A DNA stretch of 64,000 bases from Lamprobacter modestohalophilus (GTDB taxonomy: Bacteria; Pseudomonadota; Gammaproteobacteria; Chromatiales; Chromatiaceae), in the NCBI RefSeq assembly GCF_016583905.1, contig NZ_NRRY01000010.1, positions 53,972 through 117,971 on the forward strand, in the 5' to 3' direction. Under the pieces are notes generated by a model. That model was not told the DNA's origin, made no database searches, and worked only from the letters and a program-made list of their open reading frames with translations. The first letter of the stretch is position 1. The number at the start of each line of letters is the position of its first letter. A program made the translations under genes and the position numbers. Positions 1-7,667 of this stretch are shown here, piece after piece.

Positions 1-401
1 GCATGCGACGAGGCCATGACGGGCACAGGATCACGAGGAAGGATGTTGGTGCGTCCGCACGCGGGAGGAGCCGACAGCGGAACGCTGGGGTACGGGTTCG
101 GTGCGATGGGCCGCTCGGACCCGGGATGCGTGACTGACAACTCCAAGCCGATCAGCCGCTTGGCGGCGGGCGGACTCTGGTCGCCCGCGCGCAGGTGCCG
201 ACCCCGTGCCCGAGGCGCGCCGCGCACCAGTGCCAGAAAACGTTGGGCAGGGCGTTGCAGGCGCCGCCATCCAATTGTGCGGTGGCCGCTGGGGCAGCGG
301 CCCACAACAGCGAGGCAGTAGCCGAGCCCGGCGCCGCGTGCCGGGAGCACGCCGCGACGGTCCAGCGCAGCTGCCCGCTGGCAGGGAGCCGGCGGCTCTT
401 C

Positions 402-416
402 GGCAGGGAGCCTGCC
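402..416. repeat. REP-like hairpin with GAG loop
   Basis: Perfect inverted repeat GGCAGG-GAG-CCTGCC. The surrounding TCTTCGGCAGGGAGCCTGC recurs at about 650-668. It belongs to a scattered set of short palindromes sharing the core GCAGGGA (others at 1882-1894, 2390-2402 and 5001-5016). No T-run follows, so it is not an ordinary terminator. Confidence 0.5.
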
Positions 417-572
417 CGTCGGGAACGGGCGTGCTAAGGCGGCAGACGTCGCCGAACGAGCGACCGGAGCCGAGAGTGGAGCTTGCGGAACGAAGGCGGA
501 GCGAGTGAGTGAGGTGCGGCTGCGGCCGTGCGTTTCGCCATGGAGGGCAAGTTCGCCAGAGTCGCGCGCGAT

Positions 573-610
573 GCCGGATGCCAGAAGCCGTCAGGCTTTT
601 GGCATCCGGC
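573..610. repeat. Strong inverted repeat (16-bp stem)
   Basis: The arm at 573-588 begins GCCGGATGCC and the arm at 595-610 ends GGCATCCGGC. The outer ten pairs are perfect and the inner six contain one G-T wobble; the loop is CGTCAG. There is no T-run on either side. It may be a REP-type element or a structured RNA, but nothing nearby is clearly coding. Confidence 0.55.
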
Positions 611-733
611 AAGGAGTCGCGATCGAGCCGGGCAAGGATGCCGGGCGATCTTCGGCAGGGAGCCTGCGAGGCAGGAGCCGAGGTCAGCGGAGCGCCGCCG
701 AGCGTCAGCGATGGACGGGGCGGAGCCTCCAGG

Positions 734-1116
734 GATGGGCTCTTTCTTCTACGGCCTCATGCGTGCCGGAAGCACGCCGATTGCCAGGATGGCACAGTGT
801 CTCAGGAACAGGACGAGCGTGAATCCCGAGTGCGACAGCATCGGGCGACTGGCGCTATCGCGAGTTGGCTGGCGTCGAGCGTGCCGCAACGTTGCCCTCG
901 TCAACCATAGATCTGTAGCGGAAAGCATGCGCGTGTTGGCGTCTGAGACTGAGACAGCAGAGCAGCAGGAGCAGGACAGTGAGCCAGCGTCAGAGACACA
1001 GCAGCAGCAGGAGCAGCAGGACGGGCGTCGAGCGGCGACAGTGCAGCAAGTGTCGGCAGAACAGCAGCAGCGTGGGCGTCGAGGTCGGTCGGTCTTCGGC
1101 CTAGCGATGGCGCGCG
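734..1116. repeat. Long diverged direct repeat, copy 1
   Basis: By eye this aligns over most of its length with 3782-4171 in the same orientation. Shared blocks include GCCGATTGCCAGGA, GCATCGGGC, the segment AACCATARATCTGTAGC, CAG-rich tracts, and CAGCAGCGYGGGCGTCGAGG followed by CGGCCTAGCGA. Neither copy has an obvious gene. The minus strand reads as short leucine-rich hydrophobic peptides and the plus strand as glutamine-rich ones; neither frame is continuous in both copies. Confidence 0.65.
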
Positions 1117-1303
1117 ATCAAGCGCTGACGTCGCAGCGAACAGAAGGGCGAGCCAACCAGCAACTAGCTAGCAACCCGTAGTCATCTCTTGATGCAAAAC
1201 AGCCAGCACAACTCGCCCTCGATAGCGCTCCAGCCGCATGTGATGCGTTATCGAACCAGAGCGCTAGCGCTCGGTTTAATCATGGTCTCTTCTGCGGCTG
1301 CGC

Positions 1304-1385
1304 GCTATTCGCGCGCTGCCGCTCTTCATCGGCACTTGTATGCTCATGGTGGCCTGATCAGCCGCAGGGAGCTATTCGCGCGCTG
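1304..1385. repeat. 15-bp direct repeat pair
   Basis: GCTATTCGCGCGCTG occurs at 1304-1318 and again at 1371-1385. Each copy contains a GCGCGC core. Function unknown. Confidence 0.5.
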
Positions 1386-1881
1386 TGGCGTCTGCCGTGT
1401 CATCTCGGCTGGCGTGCTGCTGATCCGACTATACGGGCGTAGCGGTTGAAGACGAGATACGAAGCCCATCCCTGGGCAGCGGCGCCTAATACCCCAGCGC
1501 CGTGATGAGTTGATCGATAACCGGATCAGTCACGAACACCCACCGCTCATCCCCCGCGCCACGAACGAACAAGCAAAGCCAAACGACGTATTGACCAGAC
1601 ATGACCAACCCTCCGATGCACCAGGACGGCCCACCCGCCCCGTGTGTGTCTCACCCCGAACAGGTGTAGCGGGTCGGCTCAAGGGAGGGGACCCGGCCGC
1701 CTGGCTGCCTGAGGACGCTGGCATCGCGCTGGGTTTGATGGGACGGAGGAGTTAACGAACGGCACTTGGCTTTAGCAGCCAGGTGGTTGGGGAGGCACCC
1801 TTGAACCGGCACGCTGCCTGTTAGTCTTTGGAGACACGCGGGGAGGTGGGCCAACTAACCAGGCACAGGAGGTGCCGAAAC

Positions 1882-1894
1882 GGGCAGGGAGCCC
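1882..1894. repeat. REP-like hairpin, AGGGA loop
   Basis: GGGC-AGGGA-GCCC. It is preceded by GGCAC-AGGAG-GTGCC, itself a small hairpin. The pair CAGGCACAGGARGTGCCGA plus GGGCAGGGAGCC recurs almost unchanged at about 2369-2402. Confidence 0.5.
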
Positions 1895-2039
1895 AGCGAC
1901 GACTCGGCACCCAAATCTTCAGTCATGGCAACGCCTGTCTGGAACAGGCGCGGCGCCTGATGACGGGATCATCCGGCGCCGTCTTCGTGCGATGGGCGAT
2001 CAGCGACTGCTGCCAAAAAAGGGGCCGAAGCCCCCGCGA

Positions 2040-2255
2040 CTAAGCGCAGACTAGACAGCCTTCATGCTCGTCTTCCACCAACGCGCCACAGTCATCACAG
2101 AACCATTCGGTAGCGCCGAAGTGTTCACCCTGGTCCGCATCCGCGATCAGATACCGACTCAGCCCCCGCGACGATTCCAAATGCTCTGGCTCTTCACGGA
2201 GCGATTCAATGTTGGGTACGGACAGATCGATGGTGACGCTGGATAATTTGGACAT
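2040..2255 (-). CDS. Small zinc-ribbon protein
   Basis: This is a 71-residue acidic protein that ends in a likely zinc ribbon: CDDCG, then about ten residues, then CLVC, four cysteines in two CxxC pairs near the C-terminus. The N-terminal half carries no recognisable domain. The start is well supported because GGGAGG lies six bases before the ATG at 2255. The family is not recognised; short proteins of this kind often bind nucleic acid or another protein through the zinc knuckle, but that is inference. It sits alone between gene-poor stretches and is bracketed, with the next two genes, by the long direct repeats. Confidence 0.7.
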   Translation of the reverse strand: MSKLSSVTIDLSVPNIESLREEPEHLESSRGLSRYLIADADQGEHFGATEWFCDDCGALVEDEHEGCLVCA

Positions 2256-2614
2256 GCTGCACCTCCCGATGCGTGAGACAGAACGGACCGCCCGCCCTGT
2301 TGGTCCTCAATCACCGGCGTGGGGTGCCGGTAAACTGGGAGGAACACAGGGCGGCGCTCCCGCTGATCAGGCACAGGAAGTGCCGATTGGGGCAGGGAGC
2401 CCGCCCCAGTTCAGGAGCGCCTGATTGCTCGCTGGTCGATCGTTGACCAATCTAACCCTGCGGCCACGAAACTGTAATCAAAACACGCCTAGGATTGGCG
2501 TTGAGATAGGCTTCTCCACAAGGTTATCCACAGGGAGCGTGGACAACTTGCGGATCACGATGAGCAGCGATCAGGCTGTCAACCGCGCTTTGTCGATGAC
2601 AGCCTAGTCATTGA
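2256..2614. other. Intergenic region with hairpin repeats
   Basis: It holds the promoter and leader of the zinc-ribbon gene, the second copy of the paired hairpins (2369-2402), and an AT-richer part from about 2450. I see no gene. Confidence 0.5.
2390..2402. repeat. REP-like hairpin, AGGGA loop
   Basis: GGGC-AGGGA-GCCC inside a longer G-to-C symmetric stretch (2389-2406). Same form as the copy at 1882-1894. Confidence 0.5.
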
Positions 2615-3010
2615 TCAAGCAGCGATTTTCTGCAAGTGCTCTTCCTTGAACTGTTGGCGCTGCTCGGCGTTTTCCGGGTCGTATCCGTTGGCCGCCATCT
2701 TCTCGATGAGCCAGTACGGCATACGTCCGCGGATATAGACATTCTCCGGGTTGTCCGGATCGACATACTGGGTGTAGTTGCCGCTTCCCGCGCCTGGGCG
2801 TTTCCCGCGTTGTTTGCGTTGCCGGCCACCGAGTTGTTCGGCGATATCGTCCTGTTGATAGCCTCGCTCGGCAATGATTTGCTTGAGCTCTTCAACGAAT
2901 GCCTTTTTCTCTTCCTTCAGGCGCGCCTCGAAGGCACGCTCAAGAGCGTATTGCTCTTGTTTGACCTGTTCGATCTGGGCCTGGATCTCTTCTGCGCTGT
3001 GGTGTTCCAT
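2615..3010 (-). CDS. H-NS/HvrA family nucleoid protein
   Basis: The 131-residue product has the H-NS family layout: an N-terminal glutamate- and lysine-rich coiled coil for oligomerisation (about residues 3-55), a basic linker (RQRKQRGKRPGAGSG), and a C-terminal DNA-binding domain with YVDPDNPENVYIRGRMPYWL, which matches the family pattern of an aromatic D-P-x-N-P stretch followed by G-R-x-P-x-W. I chose the ATG at 3010 because GAGG lies about seven bases before it; an upstream in-frame start would add 15 residues. Such proteins bind AT-rich DNA and silence acquired genes. It lies next to a LexA-like gene within a repeat-bracketed segment and may have been acquired with it. The exact paralogue cannot be named. 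Confidence 0.85.
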   Translation of the reverse strand: MEHHSAEEIQAQIEQVKQEQYALERAFEARLKEEKKAFVEELKQIIAERGYQQDDIAEQLGGRQRKQRGKRPGAGSGNYTQYVDPDNPENVYIRGRMPYWLIEKMAANGYDPENAEQRQQFKEEHLQKIAA

Positions 3011-3188
3011 CGAAGACCTCGTTCGTTCTCTGTTGTTGTCAAACACGGGTTGCATCGTTCAAACGCAACCCTCTTCTCAATGTATGCTTTTTGCCGGCTG
3101 ACTTTCAAGTTTAATGGATCAGTCGGAACGACTGCATGAGGTCTTTACATTTCTTTATCAAGCTTAGCGCGCATCGGTGGAGCCTGGA

Positions 3189-3671
3189 TCAGTCATCCAA
3201 ATCGTGTTGGCCGCTGGTCACCACACGCATGATCGCTGTCACCGTGCCAATGACCTCGACCTGATCGAGCCGGTAACGCAACGGGGCCATGCCAGTTTTT
3301 GCCGGCTGCAGACGGATGTGATTGGACTCGCGAAAGAAGCGTTTCAGCGTTGCCTCGTTGCCATCGATCAACGCGACGACGACCTCACCGTCTGAGACAT
3401 TGGGTCGTGGCTGAATGAGGATCAGATCACCATCTTCGATCTGATCCTCGGTCATCGAATCACCTCGCACGCGTAGCGCGAATTGTGCGTTCTGGGCGAG
3501 CTGTTCGGGAACCTCGATCCAGTTCGGGTCTTCGATGGCCTCGAGCGGCCGTCCAGCGCTGACGCGTCCCATGAGTGGGAGTGCGGTCATGGATGCTGTG
3601 CCAGGGTCGATCCACTCGGAGGTGTGAGTGATGCGCGTCTGACTGAGACGCTGGATGAAAAGCGTTGGCAT
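3189..3671 (-). CDS. LexA/UmuD-like S24 peptidase without HTH
   Basis: A 160-residue protein made almost only of the S24 autoprotease domain. The LPLMGRVSAGRP stretch holds the expected Ala39-Gly40 cleavage site, and the catalytic dyad is Ser72 (in RGDSM) and Lys110 (in EATLKRFF). The LexA winged helix is absent: only about 30 residues precede the cleavage region, so the protein resembles UmuD or a truncated LexA. No umuC follows. RecA-stimulated self-cleavage is the known family behaviour; the function of an HTH-less orphan is unclear. The ribosome binding site before the ATG at 3671 is weak. Confidence 0.85.
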   Translation of the reverse strand: MPTLFIQRLSQTRITHTSEWIDPGTASMTALPLMGRVSAGRPLEAIEDPNWIEVPEQLAQNAQFALRVRGDSMTEDQIEDGDLILIQPRPNVSDGEVVVALIDGNEATLKRFFRESNHIRLQPAKTGMAPLRYRLDQVEVIGTVTAIMRVVTSGQHDLDD

Positions 3672-4406
3672 GGCACTGGCGTCGATGAGAGGTCGTAACA
3701 GGCTATGGTAAAGGCTGCTTAACCTGGACGCGGTTTAGGCAGCGCCAGGCAGAGGTCAGTCCAGGCTGGGCACGGTCTGGGCGATGGGCTCTTCTGCGGC
3801 CTCGTGCGCGCCGGGAGCGCGCCGATTGCCAGGACGGCACAACGTCTCAGGAGCAAGACGCGATTGAACCCCGGGTGCGGCAGCATCGGGCAGCAGGCGG
3901 CGGCGCGGATTGTCTGGCGTCGAGCGGGCCGCTGTGACGGCATCCATCAACCATAAATCTGTAGCAGATGCGGTACTCGCTGGCGTGCGATGGGTTGCGA
4001 TCGAGGGTCCTGCGGCAGAACAGCAGCAGGGAGCAGAGCAGCAGGAGAGCGATCCAGTGTCGGCGTGGCAGCCTCATCAGGAGCAGGAGCAGCAGGATGG
4101 CCGTCGAGCGGTGGCAGATCAGCAGCAGCGCGGGCGTCGAGGGTGGTCGGTCTGCGGCCTAGCGACGGCGCGGGCTGCTGGCGATGTCGGCTGTTGGCAG
4201 GTATCGAACTCGCCGTTTGGGTCCACGGCGCGTGAGGTTAGCGAGGATGTTGGAGGGAGGCACGGGCGGGCGATCAATCAAGTGCTTCGGCGGTGCGGTC
4301 GAGTGGTGAGTAGGCAGTTGCAGCCCAACATCCAATCTAGGCGGGCGAATCTGATAGCGCCGACGCACCGCCGGACAAAGGCGCCACCAAGAATGAGGAT
4401 GTTGAT
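3672..4406. other. Intergenic region with long repeat copy 2
   Basis: No gene is seen. Most of it is the second copy of the long diverged repeat. The last 200 bases lead into the carbonic anhydrase gene. Confidence 0.5.
3782..4171. repeat. Long diverged direct repeat, copy 2
   Basis: Partner of 734-1116, same orientation, about 3 kb apart. The two bracket the zinc-ribbon, H-NS-like and LexA-like genes. The minus strand contains a leucine-rich frame, the plus strand a glutamine-rich one; I annotate neither as a gene. Confidence 0.65.
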
Positions 4407-4988
4407 ATGAGCCAGATACGAGAAGAAGTCCTGTCCGCGAATACAGCCTATGCGGCGAGCTTCAATAAGGGCGATCTGCCGATGCCACCAGGTCGCCACT
4501 TTGCGATCTTGACCTGTATGGATGCGCGATTGGACCCGGCTAAATATGCCGGACTCGCGGAGGGCGATGCGCATGTGATCCGTAACGCCGGTGGACGCGC
4601 AAGCGATGATGCGATCCGTTCGCTGGTGATCTCGTACAAGTTGCTGGGCACACGTGAGTGGTTCGTGATCCACCACACTGATTGCGGGATGGAGACCTTC
4701 ACCGATGAGATCATGCGCGATCTGTTGGCCAGCAGCCTGAAGACCTCGAGCGTCGACGCCTCGGGCTGGCATGATTCAGGCGAGGGTCCGGGGTCGAGCG
4801 AGGGGCGTTACATCGATTGGCTGACGATCAAGGACAACGCGCAAAGTGTGGTCGATGACGTTCAGCGTATCCGGCAACATCCGTTGGTCCCTGGCAATAT
4901 TCCGATCTACGGGTACATCTACGATGTGCGCAGCGGGAAGCTGATCGAGGTGCCAGAGGCAACCGCAGTCGGTACGGTCTCGGTCTGA
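4407..4988 (+). CDS. Beta-class carbonic anhydrase
   Basis: A 193-residue protein that interconverts CO2 and bicarbonate. The zinc ligands of the beta class are in place: Cys37 in CMDARLD, with the Asp39-Arg41 dyad, and His90 and Cys93 in HHTDCGM. The length fits the short beta family common in bacteria. There is no signal peptide, so it should be cytosolic. It stands alone with no carboxysome or transporter gene beside it; supplying bicarbonate for carbon fixation or anaplerosis is plausible for an autotroph but is inference. A small hairpin follows the stop codon. Confidence 0.93.
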   Translation: MSQIREEVLSANTAYAASFNKGDLPMPPGRHFAILTCMDARLDPAKYAGLAEGDAHVIRNAGGRASDDAIRSLVISYKLLGTREWFVIHHTDCGMETFTDEIMRDLLASSLKTSSVDASGWHDSGEGPGSSEGRYIDWLTIKDNAQSVVDDVQRIRQHPLVPGNIPIYGYIYDVRSGKLIEVPEATAVGTVSV

Positions 4989-5000
4989 TCGGGCCTTCCT

Positions 5001-5016
5001 CGGGCAGGGATGCCCG
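5001..5016. repeat. Hairpin downstream of carbonic anhydrase
   Basis: CGGGCA-GGGA-TGCCCG begins 13 bases after the carbonic anhydrase stop and lies between it and the convergent gene at 5021-5332. It shares the GCAGGGA core with the REP-like hairpins. No T-run follows. Confidence 0.45.
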
Positions 5017-5020
5017 TGGC

Positions 5021-5332
5021 TCAGTGCAGGCGCTGGCTGCTGGTGCTCAACGATCCGTGTGCGCGTAGTTGACGCAGCAGTTCCGCCCTTCCCTGCAGCG
5101 CTACGATCAGGGCCTTATCCACATCGCCGAGATTCAACAGATCGCCATCAATCAGTCTGTCTTGGGGCATCTCGAATGGTGCAACAGCCCAGGCCGCACC
5201 GAACCCACCGAGCCACCAACGTTGCGCCTCGATGTCGTCCAGCGGTGGAAAGTGATGGTCGTCCTGCAGCCCCTGCTCGTAGACATCCCAGCCACGATCA
5301 AACCAAACATTGAGCTGTGCATCCTCGTCCAT
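5021..5332 (-). CDS. Hypothetical acidic protein
   Basis: A 103-residue soluble protein rich in Asp, Trp and Leu. It starts MDEDAQLNVWFDRGWDVYEQG, and a second tryptophan-rich patch (RWWLGGFGAAW) lies near residue 40. The repeated aromatic-x-x-G pattern faintly recalls ribosome modulation factor, but the resemblance is too weak for a name. It is divergent from the CHAP protein gene, whose ATG at 5380 lies 47 bases away, so the two may share a control region. I judge it real from its composition and the absence of a better frame opposite. Confidence 0.55.
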   Translation of the reverse strand: MDEDAQLNVWFDRGWDVYEQGLQDDHHFPPLDDIEAQRWWLGGFGAAWAVAPFEMPQDRLIDGDLLNLGDVDKALIVALQGRAELLRQLRAHGSLSTSSQRLH

Positions 5333-5379
5333 GTGGATCAGCTCTCGTAGAGTTCTTTTGCCTTTTGCTCGATTCCATC

Positions 5380-6222
5380 ATGATCCTGACCGCCCGCCTC
5401 AAATCGCTGAGCTTCGTGCTGCTCGGCCTCCTCGCGCTACTCGCTGGCTTCTGGTGGAGCGCGTCCAATCCTCAGCAGGACGGCGGGGCAACCCTGCCGC
5501 TGACCGATGGCGTTGGTCTGATCGGACCACCGCGGAACTTCTCGCCGACCGAAGCCGCAGCGTTGTTCGCCGACAGCCGCAAGGCCTGTGAGGGTCCCTG
5601 CATCACGCCCTTTGGCGAGATCCTCGGGATCGCAGACGGTGCCGAAGCGCGCTCGAATTGCACCTCGCGCTGCGTGCTTCCCAAGCGTGGCTTCCTGGAT
5701 CTGGAGAGTGGGGCTTATGCCGTGTTGGAGGAAGCGCCAGAGGATACGGCCTTGGTCTACGTTGGCATCACCTATCAGTGCGTCGGCTATGCGCGGTACT
5801 GGTGGATGAAAAACCTGTCGCTGACCTTCGGCGATGTCGATGATGCACACCAGATCCTCTATCTGACCGAGGCGACTGATCCCCGCACTGGCGAGACCTT
5901 CGCGCTCGGGCGCTCGGTGAACGGCTCGGCCGAGCGACCACCACAGCGGGGGGATCTTCTGGTGTATGCCGCCGATCGAGATGATCCCGAGTGGCGCTTT
6001 GGCCATGTGGCGGTGATCGTCGGGGTGGACCTGGAGCGGAGCCTGGTCTCGGTGGCGGAAGAGAACTACGACAACCATCCCTGGCAGAACCCGGAAGTCT
6101 TCGCTCGTCAGGTTCGCCTCTTTGAGATCAATGGCCGCTACACCATGCTCGATCTGAGCGAGGGCGAGACCCGCAATTCCGATGGTGGCCAGATCGCCGG
6201 CTGGATCTATCCGGTGCGCTGA
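5380..6222 (+). CDS. CHAP-domain amidase, membrane-anchored
   Basis: A 280-residue protein with an N-terminal uncleaved-looking membrane segment (about residues 7-24, LSFVLLGLLALLAGFWW), then a periplasmic CHAP domain of the NlpC/P60-like cysteine amidase type. The likely catalytic cysteine is in YQCVGYARYWW, the histidine in FGHVAVIVGV and a polar third residue in EENYDN. CHAP enzymes cleave peptidoglycan peptides or glutathionylspermidine; the cluster here gives no further hint. I chose the ATG at 5380, which places the membrane segment at the N-terminus; upstream starts add an unlikely leader. Confidence 0.82.
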   Translation: MILTARLKSLSFVLLGLLALLAGFWWSASNPQQDGGATLPLTDGVGLIGPPRNFSPTEAAALFADSRKACEGPCITPFGEILGIADGAEARSNCTSRCVLPKRGFLDLESGAYAVLEEAPEDTALVYVGITYQCVGYARYWWMKNLSLTFGDVDDAHQILYLTEATDPRTGETFALGRSVNGSAERPPQRGDLLVYAADRDDPEWRFGHVAVIVGVDLERSLVSVAEENYDNHPWQNPEVFARQVRLFEINGRYTMLDLSEGETRNSDGGQIAGWIYPVR

Positions 6223-6285
6223 TCAGCAGCGTCCGGTTCAGGTTTCCCGTGCCGCGATGCCAGGTCGATCAAGCCTCTGGGCGAC

Positions 6286-6362
6286 ATGAGTCAATGTGAG
6301 TCATGCTGACTTACTTTGAGTCATTCTGACTTGACTCGTTCTGAGTTGCTCCCAGTCGTTCT
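6286..6362. repeat. GAGTCA short-repeat cluster, upstream
   Basis: At least five degenerate copies of GAGTCATTCTGA-like words in both orientations fill this stretch. They lie about 400 bases before the recombinase gene, with a second cluster near 6653. They may be recombinase or excisionase binding sites. Confidence 0.55.
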
Positions 6363-6652
6363 AGCGATTTGCCTGTCGATACGTCCAAGGCGTCTGGTGT
6401 AAGCCTGGCTGGGACCAGATGCCAAGCCCGTGCGTCTTGGGCCTTGGGCTTATCCTGCAGCCTTTAGTAGCCTCTGTCTGTTCAGTACTGCGGATAGACC
6501 GCCGTCTGTCCATCGGCCACTATCCGCTGGTTCAAGCGGTTCCAGGGCGGCGCCCGAAATGGGCACTTCAACGGGACGCGTCCATCCTTCCTGAAATACA
6601 TATTTCAAGCAGAGAGGCTGAAAAACAAAGACTTAAAAGTCATTCCAGGTCA

Positions 6653-6702
6653 AGTTGAGTCAGACTGAGTCAAGTCGTTCTGAGTCGTTCTGAGTCAACT
6701 CA
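6653..6702. repeat. GAGTCA short-repeat cluster, downstream
   Basis: GAGTCAGACTGAGTCAAG is followed by two tandem GTCGTTCTGA units and GAGTCAACTCAGG. It ends about 30 bases before the recombinase start codon. Same motif as the cluster at 6286-6362. Confidence 0.55.
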
Positions 6703-6730
6703 GGTTAGAACACCCTAACCCGTCCAACAG

Positions 6731-7663
6731 GTGGATGCCGTGAAAGAACATGCAGATTTCTGGATCGCCCGGAAGGATTTCCTCGACAACCTCCGCTACA
6801 TCCGTGGCGCGGCTGTTGGAACCTGTGTCGGCTATCGATCCGACCTAGGACTTTGGGGCCAATGGCTGACCGAGGCTGAGCGTGACTGGAGACAATGCAC
6901 CCACATGCAGGTCGAGCAGTGGATCAGTTGGCAGATGCGCGAGCGGGGCGTGAGTGCGCACATCATCGCTCGACGGCTCTCCTGTCTGTCCTCGTTTTAC
7001 AAGTGGGCCAAGAAGCACGGGCTGAGCGAGTCCGACCCTGTCTATCTGGCCGACAAGCCAAAACGCTCGCAGCGCATGCCGATCTGGCTCGAACGCGATG
7101 AGCAGGCACGTCTGCAGCGTGCATCTGAGGACATCGAGGATATGGCCGAATCCATCACCGGACGCAAACGCGAGCAGGTGCTCCAAGCCCGGCGGCGCTA
7201 TGACTGCCTGTTTGGATTGATCCAGAATTCGGGACTGAGGATCTCAGAAGCACTGGCCGTGCAGGTGCAGGATGTGAAGATGGTCAATGGCGTTGCCCGC
7301 TCAGTGCGTGTCATCGGCAAGGGCAACAAGGAGCGTTGTGTACCGCTGCCCCTGAGCTTCGGTCCCTCGCTCGCCACCTGGATCAGCGAACAGCCCACCG
7401 ACGATGGCTATATCTTCGCCAAGGCACCCGGCGACCGACCACCGAGCGCCCGCGCGGCCCGGCTCTATCTGCGCCAGCTGGTCGAGCGCGCCGAGATCAA
7501 CAAGCCGGTCACGCCGCACAAGCTCCGACACACCTACGCGACCCGGTTGCTCGAGTCAGGCGCCCAGCTGGTCTACATCCAGGCCCTGCTCGGCCATAGC
7601 AATATCGCCACCACCCAGATCTATACCCACGTCGCTGATGGCCGGATGGCTGATGTCGTATGA
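6731..7663 (+). CDS. Tyrosine recombinase, XerC/D-like
   Basis: A 310-residue site-specific recombinase. It has the N-terminal SAM-like core-binding domain (about residues 5-95) and the catalytic domain with Arg in SGLRISEAL, HKLRHTYA, LGHSNIATTQIYTH, and the nucleophile Tyr in QIYTHV. It begins with GTG at 6731, as no in-frame ATG is near. The stop is only five bases from the end of tnpB of an IS605-type element, and the protein ends right after the tyrosine motif (VADGRMADVV), so the element may have trimmed its last residues. The short repeats just upstream may be its binding sites. Its attachment site is not identified. Confidence 0.88.
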   Translation: MDAVKEHADFWIARKDFLDNLRYIRGAAVGTCVGYRSDLGLWGQWLTEAERDWRQCTHMQVEQWISWQMRERGVSAHIIARRLSCLSSFYKWAKKHGLSESDPVYLADKPKRSQRMPIWLERDEQARLQRASEDIEDMAESITGRKREQVLQARRRYDCLFGLIQNSGLRISEALAVQVQDVKMVNGVARSVRVIGKGNKERCVPLPLSFGPSLATWISEQPTDDGYIFAKAPGDRPPSARAARLYLRQLVERAEINKPVTPHKLRHTYATRLLESGAQLVYIQALLGHSNIATTQIYTHVADGRMADVV

Positions 7664-7667
7664 AGTC

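Larger units (their letters stand above)
1..2039. other. Gene-poor repeat-rich region
   Basis: I see no convincing gene here. Open frames on both strands are arginine-, proline- or glutamine-rich low-complexity translations that overlap each other, lack good ribosome binding sites and show no family motif. The stretch does hold structure: hairpins at 402-416, 573-610 and 1882-1894, a 15-bp direct repeat at 1304 and 1371, and the first copy of a long diverged repeat (about 734-1116) whose second copy is near 3782-4171. It is probably a decayed or intergenic part of an accessory region. Confidence 0.6.
6223..6730. other. Intergenic region before recombinase
   Basis: No gene is seen. Two clusters of GAGTC-type repeats (6286-6362 and 6653-6702) flank about 290 bases of unremarkable sequence. 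A small hairpin, GGTTAG-N6-CTAACC, lies at about 6703-6720, just before the recombinase start. Confidence 0.5.

Noticed and set aside
911..1181. Glutamine-rich frame that also occurs in the second long repeat
   Set aside because: The frame is not kept in step between the copies, has no ribosome site, and the CAG-rich DNA reads as repeats in all frames.
3847..4077. Leucine-rich minus-strand frame resembling a membrane peptide
   Set aside because: It arises from CTG-rich repeat DNA and stops early in the other copy of the repeat.
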